Assembly (NCBI RefSeq): GCF_964199755.1
Contig: NC_133897.1
Location: 165,552,678-165,616,677 of the forward strand
DNA from: Larus michahellis
Lineage: Eukaryota; Chordata; Aves; Charadriiformes; Laridae
Direction: 5' to 3'
DNA length: 64,000 nucleotides
This document shows positions 27,131-40,599 of this stretch, in pieces. The position numbers and the translations under genes are program-made. The stretch's first letter is position 1. Every line of letters starts with the position of its first letter. Under the pieces are notes generated by a model. That model did no database searches. It was not told the origin of the DNA and saw only the letters and a program-made list of their open reading frames with translations.

Positions 27131-30100
27131 AAAAAGACCTGAGTCAAATCTCACAAGATAGCTCATGGGGTTTCAGCTCCCATCACCCAGTTCGATGTAG
27201 GCACCCATGAACATCTGGCCCCACCTGGAAGCTGAAAGGGTAGTTAGCCATTTTGCTCAACTGGGTGCACCCTGTGTTTGATCAAAGGCTGGGAAAGCCA
27301 CCTTCGCTACATTACCACTAATAAATGTCCACCATGAGACAGCTCCTAACCCCCCAGCCTTTGCACTCCCTGAGGAATACTTTATCTGAGAGGCACTGAA
27401 GGTCCAAGGTGAGATGTATGGCTTCAGTAAAAGTAACGTTTTCTCAAGGTGATGTGGGTCTCCTTGTGTAAAATGTCTGGAGGAGCAGTCTCTCTTGTGC
27501 ACCCTCCTAGGACCACTGATCTGGAGACCACTAGACTTCCTAAAAAACAACACCCAGGAGCTCGGACTGGTCCTGGCAGACTTCATTCAACAAGGGTTTG
27601 GTCCAGCTGCTCCAAGGGCAGCAGCAGTGAAGTTTTTCAAGAACAAGCTCCTGTAACTGCTTCCTCCTGGCACTTAGCATGGGGCTGAGGGACAGAGATG
27701 TAGTGAGTCTTTGTCAGCCCTGGGCAACATTTCCTCTGGTCCTGGGCCACTCTCAGATGAGATGGGAGGTCTCCCAGCTTGCTGCACATGTTGCTTTGCC
27801 TTCTTTACCTCTGAGGTGGCAGAACGATGTCTCCAATACCACATGGTGAGACCTTACGGAGTGTGCTATGTGTGGCCTTGGTTCTCTCATAGCTGAGACC
27901 TGGAGACAGCAATATTGCTTGTTATGCACAAGGTCCTTCCACCATTCCTAGCGAACCTGCTCTCCTCCAGGTTGCAAGAGACCCTTCTGCAGACCAAAGC
28001 ACAGACACAAGAGAGCAGTAGATCTATACTTGCAGCAGCTTCCTACCCTCATGCATGGCACTGTCTGGGATGATGACACTGTTTTTCTTAAACCAGTAGG
28101 TTTTCCAGCACCAGTTTGCTGTAAGTGTCTGCAATTCTCTCAGGTCCTGGAGTAGCAGGTGAAAAACACTCAAAAACATTAATTGCAAACCCCCCGTGAG
28201 TGCTGGACTTCCTCTCAGTCTACAGTACAAAGTTGAGAGCCCTGGGGTGTCAGGGGTCAGGAAAGACCTTGGACATCCAGATGAGAGCATGTGGAGGGCT
28301 CTTTAGCTTCATGCTAATGTGTGTCTTCCCACGCATGCATCCCAAAGCCATGGTGCTACAAGGTTTGATTAACCACATTGGTGGCATCTGCCTGGGCCAG
28401 GAAGGCCAGAGATGTGGAGGACACCATGCCCAGACAGCCTCATGACATTCCCGTGTCCGTGGCTCTGCGATGACCAGCTGTTACCCCTCCCTGACATCTT
28501 CAAGCCATGAGAGTCTTGGATGTACCTTGGACTTAACAACCAAAAGCCAGGGAGTCTGAGATCCTATGGGAACCAGGACCTGGTGTCTGGAAAGCCTGGC
28601 GTGAACTCCTCCAGGTGACATGCCCAAGGCAGCTATTGTCCATCCCCAGACTGCCCCAGCCTGAAGCTCAGTGCAGCAGGCTCTGCATAACTGCATGCCA
28701 GAGCAAATGCCACTTGCCTGTCCCCAGGTGACGCTCCGGCTCCTGGCCAAAGAAAGAGGTTCCAGCCAGCCCTGCTTCTGCCTAATGCCGCCGCAGGCTT
28801 GTTGTTGTTAATGGGGCAAGGGGTCCGCAGCCAACAGGACATTGCTGATCCCAGGGGACACCATACTGGCCGCAGCTGGCATGCGACATGCCTGCAGAAG
28901 AGTAGACTGCAGAAGGGCTTCCGGCATCCCTGGGTCCCTCTCATACCAATAGAAAAACAATTTGCAGCTTCTGTTCTGTTCTTGCAGAAGGTCTGTGGCC
29001 CTGCAGCAGGGCAGACTTTGTGTTGTTTTCACTCCCGCCCTGAGGGGTGGACTTGGTTTACTGCTCTCACATTTCATGACAGCACAGGACGATGGAGGTT
29101 CTCAAGAATGATTGTTTGGTGTGTTTAATTGGGCAACAATTAATTTTATCAATTTTCTTTTTAAAGAAAGTCATGAAAGAGAGCAGCTAACTTTGCTCAT
29201 GACTTGCCACTCACTTGGTCCACCTGGAGGATGATCAGGTTGACCATGTCCAGGTGTTGTAGGGTCTTCCCAGGGACAGTCCACTCCAACTGGAGCTGCA
29301 AAGACCTGCAAGATCTGCTCCCAGGTGCTTTCATTCTTTTTTTATTCTGTGCAGCCCTTTTTCTTTTTTTTAACCATTTTCTGGAAAGGAGGTCAGTGGG
29401 GAGGAAAGGAGGGGAAATGAGTTTGCGTTGTCGTGAATTGCACCCCTTCTGCCGCCTTCTCTTGACTCAGCCTCCTCCAGTCTGGGAAGCTTTGCCTTAA
29501 GACTATGGTTTGGTTGTCCTGCATGGAGAAACTCTGTGGTCCACGGTCCCTTCTGTGCGGGGTGCAACGGTGCCTGCACAGTTCCTGAAGAGGGCATTGA
29601 TGCACCGTGCAAGGCTGGGCTGAGCTAACTACAGATGGACCTGCAGTTTTCCCAGCCCCATGTCCCAGCCATCCCCACTGTTCCAAGTGCTGCCCTACCA
29701 AAGCCAAGTGAAAATCGTGTCCAAAAAAAGAGTCAGGCTGCTCCAAAAGAGCAGATCAGTGTCTGAGATGAGGCTACACCCCAAACCTCCAGACTTCACC
29801 GCCTTTGCATCCATACTCTCACCTGCTGACTCCTCCTCCAACTAACAGGGATTTTTGCCTCCCCAGGTTGCTGACAGGATCCAAAATGCCTCCACAAACC
29901 TCCAGCCCTGAACAAGGTGACCCCACGTGTAACTGGGTGTCACTGTGAAAACGTGTCCCTCAGCTCCTCCTTTCCTCCCCTCTCCAGCACTCATCCCACC
30001 CAGCCTGAGCCCAAACCCAAACCTTGCATCTTCCTACATCCACTCGCACTTTTTATTTCCCCCACAAGGAAGTTGGATGCAATAGGAAATGCACCATAAA

Positions 30101-32023
30101 CCAAAGCATGACTGTACAGCACTGTGAAGAAATTCCCCAGTGATGTGCATGCTTTCCCTTAGCGGGGACAGAGCTGAGAAATGGTCCTAAGTCCATTTTT
30201 TTTCTTGGAGGGGGATGAATTCACAGCTTGCCTACCCCAGCCAGCAGCAGAACTAGGCTCAGCCCTTCGTGTAGGTCTGCAGAGCAGACACTGGTCTCCA
30301 TCACCCCCGGGGCTGGTGGTCCCCAAAATCATGCCAGTCCCAGTGATGGTTTATGGTCTTCCAAAAGCGCCGATCACAGAGCAGGGTTGCAAGCCACCAG
30401 GGAAGGCTTTCCAAACCCAGCAGGGATGCTCTTGGCACAACAAGCTGCTTTTACACCACACCCCGGCTTTTTTCCCTTGTTTTCCTAAAGAAACAAGATT
30501 TATGTGAATCTTCCTGGGCAGTTTCAACCCAAACGATGTCGAGCAGAAGAGCCCTCAAGGAGATTATGTTCCCTCCAGATTTGCAGGGGAAAAGCAGCCA
30601 CTGCCCTCGAGGAGCAGGGCACCAAGGGGGCCCTCCCTGTGCTTGGCAAGATCCAGGGCAGAGTCTTGCTGAAACCATGGGGGAAAAAATGGCCTGAGCT
30701 GTGCCCCTCCATCCATGGGAGCCCCTCCACCCTCTGCACCCACCTCTGCCCGGCCACCCTGGCAGCTCCAAGGTGCAAAAGTTGTTACGTGAAGCCTGCC
30801 CTGGATGGGAAGAGTGGGGGCCGGTGGCAGGAGCATGATTGTGTAGTGATGAGGAGATATTGAGGTGGGCTGGCTGCAGGGACGGGTGGTAAGTTGGGAC
30901 CACGGCTTTGGGGATGAGATGCCACCTAGCTGGTCTGCAGGCATGGGCTGTCCCCTCCTGCTGTGGAGAAGGGGGCTGGCAGAGACCTCATACAACCCCG
31001 TATTGCCATTGTCTCCTGCTCCCAACCTTCTTGGCTCTGTCCCCCACCTCTCGGCGTATCTGGTCCCTTTCTAGGCTTCTGTGTATGATGCTGGTACCAG
31101 GGCTTGCAATGACAGTTCCCCCAACTCCTGGTGCTGGGGTTTCCAGTCATTCTCATGCATGTCACATTGGCTTTTAAAGCTCCACCCCAGGTCTCCTGTC
31201 CAAGGCTTATGGAGGGATGCAAGCTGGGAACCACCTCACTTGGTTGTCCGCAGCAGAATGCCAATTTCTGCAAATCCTGGTGGCAGTTGCAACTGTTCGT
31301 TTTGCAGGAGGAGACACAGACTATGAAGGAGACCATGAGACCAGGTGGTTCTTTGCTCAAGCTGTCTACGAAAGGAGGCGTTTGGTGTAGGGTCCCAGGC
31401 AAGCTTGGCACTCTGTGTGTGTGTCCCTGCTGAACAACGTGTCTGAGGCCCTTCATGGTCTAACAGGGGAGACGTCATGGCATCTCCTTCCACCACCAGC
31501 GGGACAGGGAGGCTGGGATGGCTTCCACTTCCCAACGGGAGGGCACAGAGCAAATGCCCCATTCAGTTAGTCCCTCAGCAGGGGCTGCACACACAGCCAC
31601 CGAGTTCATTCCCCATCCAGGGGGGATGGCTCATTGCCACGGGAGATCACAGGACTGGGCAAGCCCGGCTGTGTGTGATGGGAGGAAGAGAACTGAAAAG
31701 GCAGGATGCTTAGATTCTTCCCGCTGGGTTGTCATCTCCCCCCTGGATTTATCACCCGCTGCTAATTAGAGGCAGCCGGCTCTGTCTAATGTGGACAAGC
31801 CCCGGCTGCGTGCTCGCAGGCAGGGAGGGCATGGCTTGCCACGGCCAGGCCAAGGGCTCTCAGGCGCTCCGGCTCAGCTCGTGTCCTCAGGAGCTCGGAG
31901 CCGAGCCGGGGGTGGGAGGGTGGGGAAATGCGAAGGGCAGCAAAAGCGAGGCAGGCTCTGCTGGGGCAAGCACAGCCCAGAGCTAAGCTTTTCTTCTGGC
32001 AGCTGGCACCAGACATTCGCAGG

Positions 32024-32027
<4 letters not shown>

Positions 32028-32055
<28 letters not shown>
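32028..32055. repeat. T homopolymer, 28 bp
   Basis: An uninterrupted run of T follows AGGAAGA. It could be a simple repeat or the tail of an old minus-strand retrocopy. No retrocopy body was recognised beside it. Confidence 0.95.
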
Positions 32056-32482
32056 CCCTCCTGAAGTGGCCTGAATGGGCCCCCAGAGGCGAGAAGGTTA
32101 TTTAAACCTGCCATGTACCCACTGGTCCTTCCCACGTGGTTAATCACAAAAGGCAGTAGATGCTCTTCCACCTTCGCTGACTGTCCCATCTGCCAAGAAC
32201 TGCAGATCCCACCCTCCACCAAGACTTCCCCCCACCCCGGGACCCCCTGCTTGCATGGAGGCAGAGGAAGCGGCTCATGCCGCCCCGAGGATTCCCCCAT
32301 TGTCTTCCTCGCTCCCAGGGAGACCCGATGACACAGCTGAGGCTGCGACCGCGTGAGCTGTGGTGGGGTGGGGAGGAATCTCGGATGAGATGCAAGGAGC
32401 GGGAAGGACCCGCGGCGCAGTTTGGTTTGGCAGCCCCTTACGGACAATAAAAGGTCAGGCTGTGGAGGAGCTTGTTTTTTCC

Positions 32483-32506
32483 TTTTTTTTTTTTTTTTTT
32501 TTTTTT
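32483..32506. repeat. T homopolymer, 24 bp
   Basis: An uninterrupted T run lies 430 bp from the 28-bp T run. It has no flanking signature of a retrocopy. Confidence 0.95.
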
Positions 32507-33589
32507 AATTTCCCTGGCTGTTGTTCAAGGCTGCGTCCTTAAGGATGGGGATTCTCTACGCCGGTGGCAGGCTGAGAGCATGGGTGGGCGGCTGGCTGTT
32601 TGTGCTGGTGGGTTTTTTAGCACGCAAAGGATTTTGCTCGAGCACAAGTTGCAAGAGGAGAAGGCTGGGGTAGGTGTGAGCTCAAGGAGAGACGGTGGTG
32701 GAACTGGGCACCAGGATCTGGCTTGACCCCAGATCCAAATCGTGAGGCATCTTCTCTTTTGCACTGAGGTCTTAGGGACTATCAGGGGACCAGGCAGATC
32801 AGGAATTTGTGGAGGAAGACACATATTGTGGAGGAAACTGCACACGTGCAATAAAATAAGGGCAGTCTTTTGCCAAACAACCCCAAGCAGAGCCCAAGAT
32901 GAGGCAACAGGAGGGTCCTTATGGAAATGGTCAAGTGGGGTTTGCCAGTGTGGTCCAGTGGTCTCAGTGGGTCAGCTGCTTCACCCCTTGATTTGAGGCT
33001 TTAGAAATGGTGCTGTTGCTTCCTAAAATTCTCAGGGCAGGGACAGCTTCCTACAGCTGTGCATCACACCCAGCCTGATCCCTGTTGTCCCCCAGCCCGA
33101 GGGTCAGAGACCACAACACGCTGCTCTCGCACAGAAAGGGGTTTGCAGGGTCACCGTGGGCTGTGCGTCTCCAACAGCTCGGAGAGGTGAGTTAAGCTCT
33201 CACCCAGGGTATCCTGCTGGGCTCCATGCAACCACCGCCTCTCCTTGGCCACTGTACAAGGCCACAGGGAGATGCTGTGAGCCCCTGTGAGCTTAGGTGC
33301 TGCCATTATATCTATCTTTTACATGACCTTTCCGGAAAACTTCAGGATGCAATAAGGAAACCGGTTCTTGGATGAAGAGCAGCAGCTTCATGCTCAACCC
33401 AAGCAAGACTAGAGCTTGGCTCCTTGGAAGATGCAAAGGCTTTAATGCATAATAGGCCAATATCTTCTCCTGGTCTCCCATACCTCTACTAACGTGCTGC
33501 TAAGCCTCAGGAGCCTGCTGAGCATCTCAACTGCTTGTATGGGCCAGACATGTCTAGGAGCGATGTCAAGCTAATAATAACAGGCTGAT

Positions 33590-34380
33590 CTACAATCTGA
33601 TTCATGAAAAGAGAAAGAACAGAAATATAATAAATGCCAGTCAATGTGGCTTTGTGGAAAATGGGGCTTGTTGTACCAGCTTGGCTTCATTCTTCTAGAT
33701 CGTAAGGTTGGTTCATAAACATAACTGTATATGCAAGATGCTTGTAAAATGTTGGATTTGTACAGAGTGGCATTCCAGTGGAGGAAAAAAGCACCACACT
33801 TCATGGGTTAAATGAGCTAAGAGTTGGCTGACTGGCAGATCTCAAAAAGTGGTGATCAATGGGGAATTGCTAGTGACTGCATCTATTTCTTCTAAGGAAA
33901 ATCCTGGGGCCAAAGCTATGCAGTCTTCTCCACCAGTGAGCTGGAAAAAAAAAGCAAAATTGCTCCTGAAGAAACTGTGAGGGGATAAAAATGAGGTGGA
34001 TGAGGACAGAGAGCCACAGGGACTGGTCAGTCCCTCTTGGTAAGAAGCCATTTCCATGCAGAGTTTAGCTCAGCCAGCTGGAAAAGTTATATCCCTGGGG
34101 AAAAGGACCCAGTGGTGGGCTGAAGCATTGAAGTGCGATGGGCTGCAGCTCGACCTCTTCACAGCATGATGGATTGCGTGGTGACGGCTGATGGAGCCAG
34201 AGACATCCCTTGCAGGGCTTTGCATTTGATCAGTCTGCATCCCATGATAGATGCACTCTCAACGAAATATTGGTGACGGGTGCAGTAAGGGGTGCAGTGA
34301 TTTAACTGCTTTAGATGGAGTCTGACATTGGGTACAACATACAGTTCTGGTGTCCACACTTTAGAGAGGATACTGAGTTG
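33590..34380 (+). mobile_element. Ancient CR1-family LINE body, strongly decayed
   Basis: Broken reading frames still show LINE reverse-transcriptase words in the right order: NKCQSMWLCGK-like, then RSQKVVINGELL, and finally YNIQFWCPHFREDTELP, the counterpart of [18 protein letters not shown] in younger CR1. Frameshifts and stops occur throughout. It looks much older than the octamer-ended copies. Confidence 0.55.
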
Positions 34381-34566
34381 CCTACGTGGGGAGCATGCAG
34401 TCTGGACATAATTCCCTCTACAGCTATGGACACCTTGACCATAACAGAAGGAGCTGGAGGAGACAGGAGCAGTGGCAGGAGAAGGCACATGCCCCAGGGG
34501 GAGTATCTCTGGAGTCTCTTTCAGCGGCCCAGTTTTGCACCCTATGATATTCTTTTTTCTGCTGGC

Positions 34567-34740
34567 ATCACTGAAGGACCACAGGATAATTCAGGCTGGA
34601 AGGGACCTCAGGAGGTCTCCTGCTCAAAGCAGGGTCAGCTATGGGCATCAGCCCAGTTGCTCATGGCTTTTTCCTGAAACCCTCCCAGGATGGAAACTGC
34701 AGATCTAACGGGTTGAGGAGCTGCAACCAGGAGGACTCCA
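34567..34740 (-). mobile_element. CR1 3' fragment
   Basis: The reversed 3' region reads ATAATTCAGGCTGGAAGGGA, then CCTCAGGAGGTCTCCTGCTC and CAAAGCAGGGTCAGCTATGG. The tip octamers are eroded. It lies close to the ancient plus-strand LINE body at 33590-34380. Confidence 0.75.
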
Positions 34741-37700
34741 CTTCCCAACTGGGTCACTTGCCTGCAGCTGGGGTAGTTACAGATGTGTGAGTCTCTGCAC
34801 CGCCAAGCTGCCTTGTCTCCCTCAACCTAGCAGATTTGCAACCCAGAAAGAGCCCCAAGACCTTCAGCCCTGGTGTTTGGCAGCACCTAGTAAGTTTTCA
34901 TGTTACCCCTTCATCACAGCTCTGGTTTTGAGTGCTGGGCATCCATCCACCAAAAACGAGTGCCTTGAACCAGGCACCCCAAAACCTGTCTGGCCGTCCT
35001 TCTCTGTCATCCATGGCTGTCTGAGCGCTGCAAAACAAGCCGGTGTTGTTTGCCTTAAAGATCAAAGCTCATTTAAATGCACTGCTTCTCCCTGTCTCCA
35101 CCTGATAGCCAGACGAGATGCCCTGGCGCAGGTGAGTCACTCGTGGGTTGAAGCCAGCAGCGCTGCCAGCCTCACGGTTATCTCTGCGAGGCAGCTCTTG
35201 CATCGTGCTTCTCCCAGCGCCGAGTGAGCCGTCAGGTCTCTAATCATCTCCCGCCCCCGGTCCTTGGACCGAGCCCTGGCTTGGCCGTGACATGTCCCTG
35301 GAGGCTGCCCCGCTTGCTGTGGGAGAGCCGCGCAGCCTCCTCTGCCCTGCGAGCCCCAAGGGAGATGTTGCAACAGAAACCAGCACCTGCAGCCAGGGAA
35401 GGGCATTTTCCACAGCCACTGCCTTTGCAGGGAACTCCCTGGCTGCCTGTAGCTCTCCGGTGGGATGCGGGAGAAGCCATCGAGTGTTGGGTTTTTTTTT
35501 CCTTTTTTTTTCTTTTTTTTTTTTCTTTTTTTAAAGGATGAGCTGACGAAGCTCCAGGTGGCTGTTTGGCAGCTGCGCTTTCTCCTCGGCTGCTGACGCC
35601 GACAGCGAGTGACTCAGCCCTTTCCAGGCTCTGTGCAAGCCTCCTTCCCTCCTGCCGCTCAAATGTTTGCTCTCTCCGACGGTTAAAACAAATTCTGCCC
35701 CGAGGTCCTGCCCGGTGAGCGGCTCAGACAAGGCAGCACAGCTCCTCGTGGTGGTCACGGCGTGGAGCGGTGATTTCCAGAACCCACTTTCCGAACATTG
35801 GGGGTGGTCGTGTAAGTCCAGGTGAAGAGTTTTTCCTTCCCCTCCTTGCTCTGTTTGCAGGGAAAACTCCCCGGGTAAAACCCACCCCTGGCGATCCGTG
35901 TTACTGTACCTTTGCCAAGCAGCGCCTCATTCCCCACTTGACTTTTCAGCTACATTTGTTGCAAAGATTTTAATTTTCTTCCCAACCCAAGCTCTGCCCT
36001 ACATTTTCGTAGCCACGAGCATGGGAGTTCCCAGATACCGCAGCGCAAGCAGGGCAGCACCTCCCGTGCCTCGTGTCCGGACTCACACGGTCCCTGAGAT
36101 GCTGGAGGAAGGCAAGACCTTCACCCCTGCAGCCTCCCATCGTTGCACAGCCTCTCCCTGATGGTTCCTGTCTCCCTGGGCACCAAGGAGAAGATAGAAG
36201 ACCTCTTTCAGATAGTGTCCTCGGGTGGAGAAGTTGCACAAGGGCAACCCAGGGAGATTGACAGGAGCAGCAGTGAGAGCTGCGCTGCACTCAAGAAGAG
36301 CCAGTGTTGGCTGTGATGGCCAGCAGTGGTCCAAAGCAAGCAAGGCAAGGTTTCATCATGGCTCAGCACGTAGCAAACAGGGAGCAAAGCATCCCTCACA
36401 GAGCATTTTTTGTCCATTCTCCTGAGCCTGGACCACGGCTGGTCTGGATTTTGCTGAAGACCTTGCAACATTTGCCTCCGTGGCTCTGCAGAGGGCCAGC
36501 TTTCTGAGGTGGGTTAGTAACATTGACAGGGTGAGCTCTGAGCCATGGGTCATCTCACAAGGCTTGGGGTGTCTCCAGCGTGGGTGTCTCTATGTGAGCT
36601 GAGCGTCCGGGGACCCTCGCAGTGGTGGAGCTCTGAAAGAATTGTCCATGCCAGTATGAGATCGATCCCTCCTGAATCTCCAGTATTGACTCTTGACTTG
36701 ATCTCTGTTGGTTGGAAAGTAAGACAGGGATGAGACCGCACTGTGGACTCCCACCTTGAGCTGGGTGGACCTCACGAATTTTGGTGTTGGCAAGACTGAA
36801 GTCACTGCAATATGTGGCTGTGATGTAGGTACCCACCTCCTCTGCTGAGAAGGGGCTAAGGCACTGCAGACCATGGCACAAGCTGGGAAGAGATCCCAGG
36901 ACCTATGAGTGGCCAATTCAGACCTTTCCAGACAACTCCAACTTGATGGGCTTTCATAGTGCTCCTCCTGGGGAGGTCAGGAACCTGTGCGTGGAGTGGC
37001 GACCTCCTGTCGCAGAGAGTCAGGGTCTGGCCTGCAAAGGGGTGCACATTTTTCGGTGACGGAGGGTGAAGAGGTATGCAGGCAGGTAGGAGACAGCATG
37101 TACAGGCAGGAGCGCGGGCGGGTGTTTCTCCAGCACACGCGCCCGTGTTCAGAAGTCCCCGTGGCCGTCCTGGTTGGGAGGCGAGGCAGCAATTAGGCTG
37201 ATTGAAGGCCCAGTTGCTTATTGCACAACCCCTGAGGCAGTGCCCCTTCCAGCTGCGTGGTTCAAAGAGTTCGATGAGATAAGGATCTGCCTTGCAGAGC
37301 GCTTGGGGAGCGCTGGGGCAATCCAAGGACAGATCTAGCCACGCCACCCTGCTGCAACACTCCTCTCTTCCAAGCTGGCATCTCCCTGAAAAGCCTCACT
37401 GAGCCTACAGGAGCACGAGGGGAGTTTCCTCCCCCCTTCCCCACTTACTCCACCCAACGCCTTGTAATTACTCCAGAGCTCACACAATTAGCGTCAGTTT
37501 TCCTTGCTTTCCAGCCTGTTCGTGCAAGCTCCTGCTCTTCAGCCTCCATGGAGCCTCTGGTCTTTGCCTTCCTGCCTTGGTGATGGAGGGCAGAGTTAAA
37601 ACCCGATCTGGTTTCCTGAGTGAAGCCTGTTTTCATGCCCCATGGGTGGTCTCTGCTGGTGGTGAAGCACTGAGCAGATCTCCAATGGGTGGAGTGTGTG

Positions 37701-39852
37701 TACTGTCTCCTTTGGGTGGACTCTTGGGTGTCTAACCAAGGTTGAACCATGCTCCACTGGGACGTACCGCTCAGGTCTTTTCTTTATCTGTTATTTACAT
37801 TGGTCTTGTAGGAATGTGGTGTCTTTGGGAGCTCTCACACTCTGTGGGGTTAAATCAGTCATTGGATTCAAATTCTTGGGGTAGAGAGATGGACAAATGG
37901 GCCTTACAAGCCCTGTTGCAAATAGTTTAATCATCAAGACTAATACCGAACCATCCGTCTGGCAGTGGAAGTGTAAGGAAACCTAATCACACTCCCGAAT
38001 TTGAAGCTGTCATGTCAGTGCCCACCTTGCAGCAGCCTTGCAGCAGCTTCCCATGCAGCAGCCCCTTGCCCCTGACCTGGGACTGAGATGGTTGAATGTT
38101 TTCCCCTGGAATAGCTTCACTGTGGACAGCACACTGGAGAGGGTCAAAAGCTACCCGAGAACTGCTGGGTCTGTCGATCTGTGGTGGTTCCCAGCAGCCC
38201 ACCTCTTCGGCAGCCTGGCTGGTATGTTGTAGCTCCCCCAGGAGTCCCAGCTATGGGGCAGGGCTGAGGAATCTAGTGTTGGCACTGGATGGTGACAGTG
38301 GGTAGGTGAAACCCATCTCACCTCTTCCAAATCAGACCTCTTTTCCTAGCAGGCTCTTCCCACAGAAAACATTGAGTTCTTCAATGAAAACAAAACATTG
38401 AGTCCTTCATTCCAGCCTTCCCCTTCTCCCATGCAAGGGAAGATACATTCCCATGGAAAACACGTGCCAGTTCCTGCAGAAATACTGAGATATCTGCCAT
38501 GCCTCCGAGTGTCCCATGTCCTGCCTAGCTCAGTTGTCTCCATGGTTTTAACTTGCTCAGTTGGTCCTGAGACTGAAGAAGGCATAGGCTGGGCCACAGC
38601 TGACCACGAAGCCTTAGTGGGGTTTGGGATAAAAATCACTTTACAGAGGTCATCCTTCCATCCTGACCTTGGACGTCTGTCCTGTTCTTAGTAGTCCTCC
38701 AAGGGCTTGAACACCATGTCCTCCCTCCAAAAGTCCACTTTGCCAGCAGAAAATCTACCCTAATATTCAACTCGGCTCCTCCTTGCTGGTGTGCTGGTCA
38801 GTCCACCCAGTCTACCTTCCTGGGTGGACTGAGGTCAACATGTCTTCAGTTGCTCAACTGGGAGACGCTGCACCAAGACCTCAGTCACTGAGCAGCTGCT
38901 CTCCATGTGGTAGATTTAGCTGTTAAACTGGTTTATAATAGGAGAAACAGCACAGGAGGCAGAAACAGCCACGAGATCTCCAGCCACAAGATCTTCCTAA
39001 CCCAGGGGTCCCTGGCAGGTGTGTTTGTGCTGGTGGAAAACACTTATTTTAAGAGCTCGTTCTTCCCATAGCTCCTTCATGCCAGAGCCCAGAGAGGCTG
39101 GTCACAGCCGATCCAGGTAGTTTGGTGTGTTTCTGGTACAAGGGCTGCCCACTGTATAGGTGACCTCAAGTGGTCAGGCTCTTGCATGCAATGATTTGTT
39201 AGCCATGGCCTCTGAAGGGGCCAACAGTGGCCCTCAGTTGGGTAGCTTGTCCAACAGCACCCTACAGCCTTGCTACGGGGTCAGCTCTTTCCACGTGGGA
39301 TAAAAGGCATCTCTGAGCCTTACCACATCTTTAATCCAACTGCATCCGTTGAGACATGCTGGACACAGGATCGGGGGGAGGGGGGTGTGTGGGCTCTGCT
39401 TGTGCCCATTATTTGATGATGAAGTGGGTGCTTAAAAACTATGACACCCTTTGGTAAGCGAGCAACGCAACTAGCTCACTCAGCCAAGACAAGGCCACCG
39501 CTGCAGACCAGCTCTGGGGTCACCTTGCTGCCAGACCCTCCTCTGAAGAAGACCTCACTGTGCTGGTTGGACGCTTGCTGGCAAGGGCTCCTGACCCTGC
39601 TGTGATCATGGTGGCTTATGCTGGGGGGATGCTGGAAGTGGGGCTGCCTGGCAATCACCACTGAAGACATGCATGATGTTTTGCCAAGGGCTGGAGATGG
39701 ACCATGCGGTGATTACACTGGATGGGACAGAGAGCAGCCCACAGGGAAAAGGGCCGGAGCCCTGTATGCCCCCTGACCACCTACCTTGGTTCTGGGCAAA
39801 TCAGTTCTCTCCGCCCTGGGCTGTACTGATGCAGCCCATCATCTAATTGCAG
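34741..39852. other. Non-coding, no gene recognised
   Basis: GC-rich at 35.1-37.2 kb, with two perfect AP-1 sites (35133-35139 and 35610-35616) about 470 bp apart. The overlapping ORFs show no domains. This is the region immediately downstream of PTP4A3. Confidence 0.5.
35492..35532. repeat. T-rich tract, 41 bp
   Basis: T runs are broken by single or double C residues. It is a low-complexity stretch in an otherwise GC-rich segment. Confidence 0.93.
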
Positions 39853-40318
39853 TACCATAGAATCATAGAATGTGTTGGGTTGGAAGGGACCTTTAAAGGT
39901 CACCCAGTCCAACCCCCCTGCAGTCAGCAGGGACATCTTCAACTAGATCAGGTTGCTCAGAGCCTCATCAAGCCTGGCCTTGAATGTCTTCAGGGATGGG
40001 GCCTCCTCCACCTCTCTGGGCAACCTGTTCCAGTGTCTCACCACCCTCATTGTAAAGAACTTCTTCCTAATGTCTCATCCAAACCTGCCCTGCTCTAGTT
40101 TATAACCATTGCCCCTCGTCCTATCGCTACATGCCCTTGCAAACAGCCCCTCCCCAGCTTTCCTGTAGCCCCCTTCAGGTACTGGAAGGGGCTCTAAGGT
40201 CTCCCCAGAGCCTTCTCTTCTCCAGGCTGAACAACCCCAACACTCTCAGCCTGTCCTCACAGCAGAGGTGCTCCAGCCCTCGGATCATCTTCGTGGCAGT
40301 AGGTCCAACCCTTTCCTG
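39853..40318 (-). mobile_element. CR1 LINE fragment
   Basis: A well-kept reversed 3' end (ATAGAATCATAGAATGTGTT) is followed by reversed ORF2 sequence encoding [20 protein letters not shown]. It lies about 275 bp beyond the distal PTP4A3 poly(A) signal, in sense with the gene. Confidence 0.93.
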
Positions 40319-40593
40319 GCCACCTCCATTGTCTGACCCAGGAGCTCCCAGGAAAGGGTAATGGGATGAGAGGAGGAAAATAACCCAGGGAATGGGTGGA
40401 GAATGTAGCTGGGACACATTTGGGATGGGACGGGAGTGGGATAAGGTATCCAGCCACCCCACCCCACACCTCCCCATGCATCCCTCCACCATCTCTTGGC
40501 CAGAGTTTGGCTCTGCCTTTGCCTCCCCCATCTCAATAACCCCCGCGTTAGCAGCACAGCAGCACACAGGGATGTACAAAACAGTGAACGCTT

Positions 40594-40599
40594 TTTATT
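40594..40599 (-). terminator. Distal polyadenylation signal AATAAA
   Basis: On the minus strand, AATAAA is followed within about 30 nt by a GU-rich stretch (TGTTTTGTACATCCC, then TGTGTGCTGCTGTG), the usual layout of a vertebrate cleavage site. It lies at the end of the unique block downstream of PTP4A3, and a CR1 element starts about 275 bp further on. Confidence 0.55.

Larger units (their letters stand above)
25844..33589. other. Non-coding, no gene recognised
   Basis: Long unique stretch. 26.3-27.1 kb is AT-rich with the inverted repeat described separately. 28.5-32.7 kb is more GC-rich, which creates many overlapping ORFs on both strands, and holds two T homopolymers. No coding exon is supported. 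Confidence 0.5.

Noticed and set aside
35133..35616. Pair of perfect AP-1 sites in a GC-rich patch
   Set aside because: Seven-base sites occur by chance several times in 64 kb. Without conservation data I do not call this a regulatory element.
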